From assembly GCA_017609945.1 (NCBI GenBank), contig JAFCCZ010000043.1, positions 1 through 8,339 on the forward strand: a stretch of DNA of 8,339 bases. Direction: 5' to 3'. Position numbers and translations under genes: made by a program. The DNA is from Candidatus Iainarchaeum sp. Its GTDB lineage: Archaea > Iainarchaeota > Iainarchaeia > Iainarchaeales > GCA-2688035. The notes below the pieces were generated by a model. It made no database searches and was not told the DNA's origin. It saw only the letters and a list, made by a program, of their open reading frames with translations. Shown piece by piece: positions 1 to 6,326 of the stretch (positions are counted from its first letter, which is position 1; every line of letters begins with the position of its first letter).

Positions 1-421
1 ATCGGTTGAGCTGTACGACTTTGACAAGCTGAAGAACACGATAGAGGACGCAATCCAAAGGATTGATGCAAAGCGCCTGGTTATAGACCCCGGCGTTGTC
101 TTCAGGCTCTACTTTGAAAGAGAGCTTGACGCAAGAAAGAGAATTCTTGGACTTGGAAGAATGCTCAAAAAAAGCGGTTGCACTGCAGTAATCACAAACG
201 AAATTTCACTGGACAAAACAAGCAGCCTGTTTGGGCTGGAAGAATACGTTGCAGACGGTGTAATACTGCTTTACCACACAAAACTGGAGGACCGCTTTGT
301 CAGAAGCGTTGGCGTTCTCAAAATGCGAGGCACAAAAATAAGCGAAAAAATGCATCCAATAGCTATTTCAAAAGATGGCTTGAAAATTCTTGCAAAGCAC
401 GAGCTTTTTGAGGACGTTTAA
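1..421 (+). CDS. KaiC-like RecA-superfamily ATPase, C-terminal part (5' end outside window)
   Basis: The reading frame is open from base 2 to a TAA at 419-421, giving about 139 residues with no start inside the window. It reads as the C-terminal half of a KaiC/RAD55-type ATPase domain. A Walker B-like strand (RLVIDPGVVFRLYF) is followed by an Arg-rich helix, then 'LKKSGCTAVITNE', then 'EEYVADGVILLYHTK', then the closing strands 'RSVGVLKMRGTKIS', the usual order at the end of KaiC domains. The residue after the Walker B aspartate is Pro, where Ser is common. The Walker A region lies upstream and cannot be checked. Family members bind ATP and act in signalling, motility regulation (such as ArlH) or recombination-related roles. 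Which applies here cannot be told. The next gene begins one base after the stop, so the two are almost certainly co-transcribed. Confidence 0.85.
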   Translation, partial: SVELYDFDKLKNTIEDAIQRIDAKRLVIDPGVVFRLYFERELDARKRILGLGRMLKKSGCTAVITNEISLDKTSSLFGLEEYVADGVILLYHTKLEDRFVRSVGVLKMRGTKISEKMHPIAISKDGLKILAKHELFEDV

Positions 422-422
422 A

Positions 423-1064
423 ATGCAGAAAGAGGAAGCCAATTCGGCAAAGGTAAAAAACAAGCTCGAACTCAGCCAAAAAGAGCTTGAAACCCTACTA
501 AGCCCGGAAAGGGAAATTCGGCTCAAGATAGAGGAAGCATTAGACAGCCTTCCGGAGGATTTTGCAGTTGCAGTTATTGAAAACGCCTCATCCTACGCAA
601 AGCTCAACATAGAAATTGTAAAGTATGTTGTGTCAAAGAAAAAAAAATTGGTTTACCTAACAGTCAACAAAAACGTTTCAGACCTGGTTGAACTCCTGAA
701 AGAGGAAGAAATCCCATTAGAGGGGATAATCTTTATAGACGCAATAACCGGAATGTCCGGTGGAAAAGAGCTAAAGGGGGAAAACTACCACTACATAGAC
801 TCCCCAAAAAACCTGACAGCAGCAATAATAGAGCTTGACGAGATTATGGAAACGCTGTCAAACGAGGAAAATTATTTTATTCTGGATTCCATAACCACCC
901 TGCTAATCTACAACCAGGAAAGCACGGTTGAAAAGCTGGTTCACTCGCTTTCGTCAAAGATGAGGCAGTGGAAGGCCCACGGGATATTTATCCTGATGGA
1001 GTCCACAAAGGAACAGGTTGAGAACACAATTACGCAGTTCTCTGACAGTTTCACAAAAGTGTGA
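423..1064 (+). CDS. Degenerate KaiC-like (RecA-fold) protein lacking a P-loop
   Basis: This is a 213-residue protein starting at ATG 423, one base after the preceding TAA. GAGG at 410-413 gives a plausible ribosome binding site. An in-frame TTG at 390 would overlap the upstream gene and is less likely. Residues 1-45 are charged and probably helical or coiled coil. Residues 46-213 follow the RecA/KaiC strand order: 'FAVAVIENASS', 'KLVYLTVNKN', 'GIIFIDAIT' (101-109), a Walker B-like 'YFILDSITTLLIY' (151-163) and 'GIFILMEST' (187-195). Where GxxGxGKT should follow the first strand, residues 52-61 read IENASSYAKL, so no ATP-binding P-loop is visible. It resembles the archaeal families of KaiC-like proteins without a functional P-loop (DUF835/DUF7504 type, named from memory). 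A role as partner or regulator of the upstream ATPase is inferred from the operon. Confidence 0.75.
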   Translation: MQKEEANSAKVKNKLELSQKELETLLSPEREIRLKIEEALDSLPEDFAVAVIENASSYAKLNIEIVKYVVSKKKKLVYLTVNKNVSDLVELLKEEEIPLEGIIFIDAITGMSGGKELKGENYHYIDSPKNLTAAIIELDEIMETLSNEENYFILDSITTLLIYNQESTVEKLVHSLSSKMRQWKAHGIFILMESTKEQVENTITQFSDSFTKV

Positions 1065-1073
1065 CTACTTTTT
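1051..1073 (+). terminator. Hairpin plus T-run at the convergent junction of two genes
   Basis: TCACA (1051-1055) and TGTGA (1060-1064) form a perfect 5-bp stem with loop AAAG. The right arm contains the TGA stop codon. TTTTT follows at 1069-1073, with a second T5 at 1082-1086. This fits a termination site for the rightward KaiC-like transcript. The convergent gene's stop codon starts at the very next base, so the hairpin is also the first structure beyond that gene's end. It is short, so termination activity is inferred. Confidence 0.4.
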
Positions 1074-2354
1074 GAGGGAAATTTTTCCAATATCCATCTT
1101 GTTCAAAAGAGACTCAACTGCCTGCAGTGCCTTATCAATTTCAAGACTTTCCCGCTCAATGCTTGCCCTCAGCAAGGCAATTGAATTCTCGGTTTTTTCA
1201 ACAAGGCCCTTGCCATCCTCAACCTTCCTCTCAAGCGAGGAAAGCTCTGACAACACTGGATTGTTCCTGAGGTCCTTTTCAACCGCCTGCAGCTTTGAGT
1301 CAATCTCATTGAATTTCCAGAAAACCTTTGAAAAGAAGTTGAATGCAAGCAGCTCCTCAATCGCCGCCAGCCTCTTCTCGCGCTCCCTGTCCTTTAATTC
1401 AACGACCCCTGACTCAATTGCCTTCTTCAGCTCAAGCAGCAAAGTTTTCACCGATTCGCCCTTTGGGTCCAATTTGAACAACTGAAGCGGGTTTTGCTCA
1501 AGCTTGTGGAGCACTGAAGCAAGCGCCTGCGGCAAAATATACCGTCCACTGGCAACAGCCCTTGAAAGCCTCTTAAGCGGCCTGTCAATTGACGAGATAA
1601 GAGAAACAAGCTCTGTTTTTGCCTCCTGCTTCTCCCTCAAAAGCGAAGCCTTCTCCCCGTGCAAAGAGCCAAGCCTCTTGAATTCAGGGGACTCCTTAAA
1701 CCCAGCCAATTCAGAGAGAAGCTTTTTGGAGTTTACCCTCTCCTTTTCAAGAGATTGCTCTGCCTTTTCAATCTCCTTCTCAAGCGAGGAAACAGATGCG
1801 TTCTTTCCACCAACAAGACTTAGCTGCTGCCTCAGCTCCTGCTCCAAAAACAGCGGAGAAAATTCCTCAATCTTCCTCTCAAGCGAAGAAAATGCCTTGC
1901 TCAGCTCATTAAGGCTCTTTCCAAGGTTCTTCATTGCCTCCTTGAGGTAAATCCCAGTGTAGGCAATGCTCTTTCCGCCGTGGGTTATCTCAGAGTGCAA
2001 AAGCTTTCCCGCCTCCCCGCAATACTGCTTCACCTGGGCAAAATCACTGGTTGCCGGCGGCTGAAGCCTTTCAATCAAAGAGCCAATCCTTGAAATTGCC
2101 TGGCCCCTGGAAGTGCTGACAATCTTCTTCAGTTTAATGTTTTCGCCCTTAAGAGGCTGGTTTTCAAGCTCTTTAAGCAGAGTGCTTACCTCCCTCAAAA
2201 GATGCTTTATTTCACTGAAAACGTTGGCAATTGCCGTTTCAAGCTCAGGGCGCTTTCCACTCAGGTTCCTTTCAACAAAGTCGGAAACCTCCTCAATGGA
2301 GAGCTCTACTTCCTGCGGCTTGGCAGCCCCGAAAATTTTTCCCAAAAGCCCCAT
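1065..2354 (-). CDS. Long coiled-coil protein of unknown function
   Basis: This is a 429-residue protein with an ATG start at 2354 and a TAG stop at 1065-1067. I do not recognise a named family. The N-terminus (MGLLGKIFGAAKPQ) could be a short amphipathic helix. No signal peptide or transmembrane segment is seen. Three long heptad-rich segments (about 40-75, 145-250 and 300-415) predict extended coiled coils. They carry a recurring phrase SSLE(R/K)-x-(I/V)-E at about 156-163, 189-196 and 372-379. A less repetitive central part (about 253-295, 'DRPLKRLSRAVASGRYILPQAL') may be a folded hinge between coiled arms. There is one cysteine in the N-terminal half (C112) and no ATPase motif, so it is not itself an SMC/Rad50 ATPase, although such a partner-like or scaffold role is possible. 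It is divergent from the Cas4-like nuclease gene across only 33 bases, which hints at coordinated expression. Confidence 0.75.
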   Translation of the reverse strand: MGLLGKIFGAAKPQEVELSIEEVSDFVERNLSGKRPELETAIANVFSEIKHLLREVSTLLKELENQPLKGENIKLKKIVSTSRGQAISRIGSLIERLQPPATSDFAQVKQYCGEAGKLLHSEITHGGKSIAYTGIYLKEAMKNLGKSLNELSKAFSSLERKIEEFSPLFLEQELRQQLSLVGGKNASVSSLEKEIEKAEQSLEKERVNSKKLLSELAGFKESPEFKRLGSLHGEKASLLREKQEAKTELVSLISSIDRPLKRLSRAVASGRYILPQALASVLHKLEQNPLQLFKLDPKGESVKTLLLELKKAIESGVVELKDREREKRLAAIEELLAFNFFSKVFWKFNEIDSKLQAVEKDLRNNPVLSELSSLERKVEDGKGLVEKTENSIALLRASIERESLEIDKALQAVESLLNKMDIGKISLKK

Positions 2355-2366
2355 ATAAAAATTTAA
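2354..2366 (+). promoter_or_regulatory. TATA-like box for the Cas4-like nuclease gene
   Basis: The AT-rich run TATAAAAATTTAA is centred 25-30 bases upstream of ATG 2388. No Shine-Dalgarno sequence separates it from the start, which fits a leaderless transcript. Its first base is also the A of the divergent gene's start codon, so the two promoters are interleaved within 33 bases. Confidence 0.5.
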
Positions 2367-2377
2367 TGCAATCGGTG

Positions 2378-2384
2378 ATTTAAA
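2378..2384 (-). promoter_or_regulatory. TATA-like box for the coiled-coil gene
   Basis: On the minus strand this reads ATTTAAA/TTTAAAT. It is centred about 27 bases upstream of the ATG at 2354, the usual distance from an archaeal TATA box to a transcription start. No ribosome binding site is seen between it and the ATG, so the transcript is probably leaderless. It sits immediately before the ATG of the divergent gene. Confidence 0.5.
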
Positions 2385-2387
2385 CCA

Positions 2388-3119
2388 ATGGGATTAGTGG
2401 AAAAGAACTCTCTGAAAGCGTTTAAAAAACCAAAGCTGCAAGATTTCATTGGCGAGAGAATGATTGATTTTGACAAAATGATTGACAACCATATCGCAAG
2501 GGAGCGCCGGGCCAAATCGGTTGGAAGATATTATCCAAGTGAGATAGGGAACTGCATTAGGAAGGTTTGGTACAGCTACAAGCACCCGCTGGAGGTAAAG
2601 CCAGACCTTGCAAAGATCTTTGAGCTGGGAAACATAATGCACGATTTTGTGGTAGATGTATTGAAAAGCGACAAAAACCAGGAGGTTGAGCTGCTGAAAA
2701 GTGAGTTTCCGTTGAAGATTCAGGGAGAAGACTTTCTTGTTTCAGGACGGGTGGACGATTTGATTCTGGTGAAGGAAAGCGGAAAAAGCTGGGTGGTGGA
2801 GGTAAAGAGCACGAAAAGCGTTGACTTTGTCAACAAGGCAAGCCCAACCCACCTAATGCAGCTGCAACTCTACATGCACGCAACAGGAATCCACAACGGG
2901 ATGGTATTGTACGTTGACAAAACAAATCTGAAGAGCAAGATCTTTCCGGTGGAGTACAGCGAGGAAAAGGCAAAAGAGATAATGCAAAGGTTTGGGCAGC
3001 TGCACAAGCTCCTAACGCAAGGCCTTCTGCCGATTGCGGAGGCAAAGAAAAGCGAGGAAATGAACTGGATGTGCAGGTACTGCGAGTACAACGAAAAGTG
3101 CGAAAAGAACGAATTGTAA
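2388..3119 (+). CDS. Cas4/RecB-like PD-(D/E)XK nuclease with probable 4Fe-4S cluster
   Basis: This 243-residue protein carries the full motif set of Cas4-type RecB-family nucleases. A first cysteine, C56, lies in 'YYPSEIGNCIRKVWY'. The motif I histidine is H85 in GNIMHDF. The metal-binding aspartate lies in SGRVDD (119-124). E138-x-K140 lies in WVVEVKSTKS. The QxxxY motif is Q158-Y162. A C-terminal C229-x2-C232-x5-C238 completes a four-cysteine set that, with C56, would hold a 4Fe-4S cluster. Family members are metal-dependent DNA exonucleases. Cas4 proteins trim prespacers in CRISPR adaptation, and solo homologues exist outside CRISPR loci. No CRISPR array or other cas gene is in this window, so a general DNA-repair or processing role is at least as likely. 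The ATG at 2388 fits a leaderless promoter. The next gene starts four bases after its stop. The catalytic set looks intact. Confidence 0.85.
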   Translation: MGLVEKNSLKAFKKPKLQDFIGERMIDFDKMIDNHIARERRAKSVGRYYPSEIGNCIRKVWYSYKHPLEVKPDLAKIFELGNIMHDFVVDVLKSDKNQEVELLKSEFPLKIQGEDFLVSGRVDDLILVKESGKSWVVEVKSTKSVDFVNKASPTHLMQLQLYMHATGIHNGMVLYVDKTNLKSKIFPVEYSEEKAKEIMQRFGQLHKLLTQGLLPIAEAKKSEEMNWMCRYCEYNEKCEKNEL

Positions 3120-3123
3120 GTGA

Positions 3124-3552
3124 TTGAATGCCCCCCTCAAACCAAAGCCTAAGCCCACCCCAAAACCAAGGTTTAAGGGAAGCAGGTTAAAGGGTAAAAT
3201 TAACGCAAAAATGAAGAGCTATGGCAGAAGCCAGAAAACGGCAACAAAGCTAATTGGGATTGGCGTGGGCACAGCCGCAGCATTTGACCCGCATATTGGA
3301 GTTCCAATTGGAGCAGTGGGTGTTGCATTTGGATTGCGCGAGGCATTGGGAAGAAACGCTTTGAGAAGAAAACTGCTCAAACACCCAAAGACAGCAGCAC
3401 TAATGGCGCAAGAGTTCATGGGAACAGAGCACGAAGCTTTTTTTAGGAAGACTGCTGAAACCGCCAAAAGAAGGACCGCACGCGCGAAAGCAAAGAAAAT
3501 TGCCGATAAAATGATCGGCCTTAGGACTGGAAAGAAATTTAAAAGAAAATAG
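3124..3552 (+). CDS. Small, very basic protein with glycine-rich hydrophobic centre, unknown function
   Basis: This 142-residue protein starts at TTG 3124, directly after an in-frame TGA (3121-3123), so no longer start exists. The first in-frame ATG is at 3211 (residue 30), so the N-terminus is uncertain. Residues 1-28 are a Pro/Lys-rich basic tail (KPKPKPTPKPRFKG). Residues 42-71 are hydrophobic and Gly/Ala-rich, with a D-P-H turn in the middle (GIGVGTAAAF-DPHIG-VPIGAVGVAFG). They could be a membrane hairpin or a buried helical pair. Residues 72-142 are Lys/Arg-rich and probably helical. I do not recognise the family. The charge suggests contact with nucleic acid or anionic lipid. The four-base gap to the Cas4-like gene implies co-transcription. 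Confidence 0.6.
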   Translation: MNAPLKPKPKPTPKPRFKGSRLKGKINAKMKSYGRSQKTATKLIGIGVGTAAAFDPHIGVPIGAVGVAFGLREALGRNALRRKLLKHPKTAALMAQEFMGTEHEAFFRKTAETAKRRTARAKAKKIADKMIGLRTGKKFKRK

Positions 3553-3580
3553 AAAGAAAAAGAAGGAATTACTCCTTCTT
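3545..3580 (-). terminator. Hairpin and pyrimidine/T-rich tail ending ppdK
   Basis: AAGAAGGA (3560-3567) and TCCTTCTT (3573-3580) form a perfect 8-bp stem with a 5-base loop that contains most of the ppdK stop codon. Read on the minus strand, the hairpin is followed at once by TTTCTTTCTATTTTC, an intrinsic-terminator-like layout. It fills the 16-base gap between the convergent genes and could also affect the rightward transcript. Confidence 0.55.
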
Positions 3581-6226
3581 CTGCTTTTCCCTTATCGCTG
3601 CCTGGGCAGCCGCCAGCCTTGCAATTGGAACCCTGAAGGGAGAACAGCTTACATCGTTCAAGCCAATGTTGTGGCAGAACTCAACACTCTTTGGTTCTCC
3701 GCCGTGCTCTCCGCAGATCCCAATCTCAATCTTTGGATTGGTCTTTCTGGCACTCTCAACGCAAATCTTCATTAACTTTCCAACGCCGGTCTGGTCAATG
3801 CTCTGGAAGGGGTCCATTTCGTACACCCCCATTTGGACATAGTGGACAAGGAACTTTCCGGCATCATCCCTTGAAAAACCACAGGTCATCTGCGTTAGGT
3901 CGTTTGTTCCAAAGGAAAGGAAATCCGCCTCCGCTGCAATCTCGTCAGCGGTGAGAGCCGCCCTTGGAACCTCAATCATTGTTCCAATCCTGTAGTCAAC
4001 CTTTCCCTCTGCCCCGGTTTCCACTGCAACCTTTTTGGCCAAGGCCTTTATCTTCAGGAACTCTTCCCTCTTTCCAACCAAGGGAACCTCAATTTCAGGC
4101 AAAGGCTTCTTTCCAGCAGCCTGCACCTCAAGCGTGGCCTCAAAAATTGCCTTAACCTGCATTTCGTTGATTTCAGGGTAGACAACCCCCAAGCGGCAGC
4201 CCCTGAACCCAAGCATTGGGTTGAACTCGTGCAGTTCAGCAATCTTTGCGCGAAGCTTTTCCTCCGAAACACTCATTTCGGCTGCAAGCTCCTTAATGTC
4301 CTTGTTCTCCTTTGGCAGGAACTCGTGCAGTGGCGGGTCCAAAAGCCTGATTACCACCGGCAAGCCGTCCATTGCCTCAAAGATTCCCTTAAAGTCCTCC
4401 TTTTGGAACGGAAGAATCTTGTCCAATGCCTTTCTTCGGCCTTCCTCGTCCTCTGCAAGAATCATTTCTCTAACTGCCTTGATTCTCTCAGGCTCAAAGA
4501 ACATGTGCTCTGTCCTGCAAAGTCCAATTCCCTCAGCGCCAAAATCGCGGGCAAGCTTTGCGTCCTTTGGATTGTCGGCGTTTGTCTTAACCTTCATTGT
4601 CCTGAAAGAGTCGGCCCAGCCCATCAGGGTTGCGAAATCCCCCCCAAACTCTGGCTCAACAAGGGCTATTTCTCCCTTGAAAACCTGGCCAATTCCGCCG
4701 TCAAGCGAAATCACGTCAAACTCCTTAAAGGTTTCCCCGGACTTGGTCTTCATCTCGCCTGCCTTCTCATTAATTGAAATGCCCCCCGCTCCTGCAACGC
4801 ACGGCTTTCCCATCCCCCTGGCAACAACCGCAGCGTGGGAGGTGGCACCGCCCCTTGCGGTAAGAATTCCCTGGGCGGCGTGCATTCCCTCAATGTCCTC
4901 TGGAGAGGTCTCGACCCTCACAAGAATAAGCTTTTCCTTTGGGTTCGCGTCCTTCATCTCCTTCGCCTTCTCGGCAGTGAAAACAATCTTTCCGACAGCC
5001 GCCCCTGGCGAAGCATTGATTCCGGTTGCAAAGGCCTTTACTTCCTTTAACGCTTCCTGGTCAAACTGCTTGTGCAGCAACTGGTCAAGCTGCTCTGGCT
5101 TAACGTTCAAAACAGCCCTTTCCTTTGAAATAAGACCCTCTTCCTCCATGTCAACCGCAATCTTCACCGCAGCGTGGGCAGTCCTCTTACCGTTCCTTGT
5201 TTGGAGTACGTAAAGCTTCTTGTTCTCAATGGTAAACTCAAAGTCCTGCAAATCCTTGTAGTGCTTTTCAAGCTTGTCGTAGACCTCCAAAAGCTCCCCG
5301 TAAACATCCGGCAAAACCTCTTTGAGAGAATCAACCGGCTTTGGGGTCCTGATTCCGGCAACAACATCCTCTCCCTGCGCGTTAATCAGATACTCGCCGT
5401 AGTGCTCTTTTTCACCTGTTGCGGGATTTCTGGTGAAGGAAACCCCTGTCCCGGAGGTTTCACCCATGTTTCCAAAAACCATCGCCTGGACATTTACACC
5501 GGTTCCGGCGTCGCCTTTCAGGTTGTTAATTCTCCTGTAGGAAATTGCCCTGGGGTTGTTCCAGGAGCCAAAAACAGCGTCAATTGACATCTTAAGCTGC
5601 TCCCATCCGTCCTGCGGAAAGTCCTTTCCGGCCTCTTTTCTGACAAGTTCCTTGTACTTTGGGACTAATGCCTTCAAATCCTCCGCATCAAGGCCTGTGT
5701 CGTCCTCTACCCCCTTCTCTTCCTTTACCCTGTCAAGGATTTCCTCAAACTTCGCGTGCTTTACATCCATTACAACGTCGCCAAACATCGTGATAAAGCG
5801 CCTGTAAGAGTCCCAGGCCCCCCTCTCGTTCTTCGTGAGCTTTGCAAAGCCCTCAACGGTTTTGTCGTTCATTCCCAGGTTCAGGACAGTGTCCATCATT
5901 CCAGGCATTGAAACATAGGAACCGCTTCTAACCGAAACAAAAAGCGGGTTTTCAGGGTTTCCAAGCTCCTTGCCTGTCTTCTTCTCCAAGGCCTTAAGCT
6001 TTTCCCCAACCTGCTCTTCAAGGCCGTCAGGCCACTTCCTTCCCTGCTCGTAAAACTCATTACAACCCTCGGTGCTGATTGTAAAGCCCTGCGGAACAGG
6101 CAAGCCTGCATTGGTCATCTCCGCAAGTTGGGCTCCCTTGTTTCCCAGTCTAAAAATCCACTCCTGTGTGTTGGCATTCTCGCCAACCTCGTCAAATAGA
6201 AATACATATTGCTTCTTTTCACTCAA
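3569..6226 (-). CDS. ppdK: Pyruvate, phosphate dikinase
   Basis: This 885-residue enzyme interconverts pyruvate + ATP + phosphate and phosphoenolpyruvate + AMP + pyrophosphate in the cytosol, serving gluconeogenesis or pyrophosphate-linked glycolysis. The N-terminal ATP-grasp part includes VSVRSGSYVSMPGMMDT (97-113) and ETSGTGVSFTRNPATGE (256-272). The swivelling phosphohistidine domain has GGATSHAAVVARGMG (459-473), with H464 as phosphoacceptor and T462 at the position regulated in other PPDKs. The C-terminal PEP/pyruvate barrel has GLCRTEHMF (568-576), RLLDPPLHEF (627-636), GFRGCRLG (673-680), MIEVPRA (750-756), SFGTNDLTQMTCGFSRDD (771-788) and the catalytic cysteine C838 in GICGEHGGEP. Length matches the family, which is longer than PEP synthase and differs in these motifs. 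The start is TTG, supported by a strong GAGGTGAG site. No gene for the PPDK regulatory kinase/phosphatase is nearby. Confidence 0.97.
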   Translation of the reverse strand: MSEKKQYVFLFDEVGENANTQEWIFRLGNKGAQLAEMTNAGLPVPQGFTISTEGCNEFYEQGRKWPDGLEEQVGEKLKALEKKTGKELGNPENPLFVSVRSGSYVSMPGMMDTVLNLGMNDKTVEGFAKLTKNERGAWDSYRRFITMFGDVVMDVKHAKFEEILDRVKEEKGVEDDTGLDAEDLKALVPKYKELVRKEAGKDFPQDGWEQLKMSIDAVFGSWNNPRAISYRRINNLKGDAGTGVNVQAMVFGNMGETSGTGVSFTRNPATGEKEHYGEYLINAQGEDVVAGIRTPKPVDSLKEVLPDVYGELLEVYDKLEKHYKDLQDFEFTIENKKLYVLQTRNGKRTAHAAVKIAVDMEEEGLISKERAVLNVKPEQLDQLLHKQFDQEALKEVKAFATGINASPGAAVGKIVFTAEKAKEMKDANPKEKLILVRVETSPEDIEGMHAAQGILTARGGATSHAAVVARGMGKPCVAGAGGISINEKAGEMKTKSGETFKEFDVISLDGGIGQVFKGEIALVEPEFGGDFATLMGWADSFRTMKVKTNADNPKDAKLARDFGAEGIGLCRTEHMFFEPERIKAVREMILAEDEEGRRKALDKILPFQKEDFKGIFEAMDGLPVVIRLLDPPLHEFLPKENKDIKELAAEMSVSEEKLRAKIAELHEFNPMLGFRGCRLGVVYPEINEMQVKAIFEATLEVQAAGKKPLPEIEVPLVGKREEFLKIKALAKKVAVETGAEGKVDYRIGTMIEVPRAALTADEIAAEADFLSFGTNDLTQMTCGFSRDDAGKFLVHYVQMGVYEMDPFQSIDQTGVGKLMKICVESARKTNPKIEIGICGEHGGEPKSVEFCHNIGLNDVSCSPFRVPIARLAAAQAAIREKQKKE

Positions 6227-6231
6227 ATAGG

Positions 6232-6239
6232 CTCACCTC
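6232..6239 (-). promoter_or_regulatory. Strong Shine-Dalgarno sequence fixing the ppdK TTG start
   Basis: The minus strand reads GAGGTGAG, a near-perfect match to the 16S rRNA anti-Shine-Dalgarno sequence. It lies five to six bases before TTG 6226. This decides the non-ATG start and contrasts with the leaderless-looking starts of neighbouring genes. Confidence 0.75.
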
Positions 6240-6297
6240 GTCGTTGATTTTGTGAAAAAATCGTTCCCTCTAATAAGAGAAATTGGCCCAGAAAGGG

Positions 6298-6305
6298 TTT
6301 TAAAA
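6298..6305 (-). promoter_or_regulatory. TATA-like box for ppdK
   Basis: TTTTAAAA lies in the 98-base gap before ppdK, about 75 bases upstream of its start. Transcription would begin near 6273-6276, leaving a leader of nearly 50 bases that carries the Shine-Dalgarno site. The box is palindromic, so direction is inferred from the gene. Confidence 0.4.
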
Positions 6306-6326
6306 CTAATGCAAAAGCCAGCTTTT
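6306..6326 (-). terminator. Short hairpin over the stop codon of the upstream basic-protein gene
   Basis: On the minus strand AAAAG (6326-6322), loop CTGG and CTTTT (6317-6313) form a 5-bp stem. The first arm overlaps the TAA stop of the 6325-6849 gene, and the second arm supplies a short T-run. It lies just upstream of the ppdK TATA-like box and may separate the two transcripts. The stem is short and AT-rich, so confidence is low. Confidence 0.3.

Noticed and set aside
390..422. Extended TTG start for the second KaiC-like gene
   Set aside because: It would overlap the end of the upstream gene by about 30 bases. The ATG at 423 lies one base after the stop and has GAGG at suitable spacing.
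1225..1900. Repeated CTCAAGCGAGG-like DNA as a possible regulatory or CRISPR-like repeat
   Set aside because: The copies are in frame, irregularly spaced and encode the SSLE coiled-coil phrase, so coding constraint explains them.
1018..1950. Plus-strand Ser-rich open frames opposite the coiled-coil gene
   Set aside because: They mirror Glu/Lys/Leu codons of the coiled-coil gene and have no family features or good start signals.
2388..3119. Evidence for a CRISPR-Cas locus based on the Cas4-like gene
   Set aside because: No direct repeats with regular spacing and no other cas genes are visible in the window.
3128..3190. ATG-initiated 20-residue frame overlapping the start of the basic protein gene, with GTGAT just upstream
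   Set aside because: It ends after 20 codons with low-complexity Pro/Ser/Gln content. The TTG frame at 3124 gives a full-length protein. I see no signal for programmed frameshifting.
4221..5213. Long plus-strand open frame (330 codons) inside ppdK
   Set aside because: It is fully antisense to a well-conserved PPDK. Its translation is Ser/Pro/Ala-rich, with no recognisable motif, as expected for a shadow frame.
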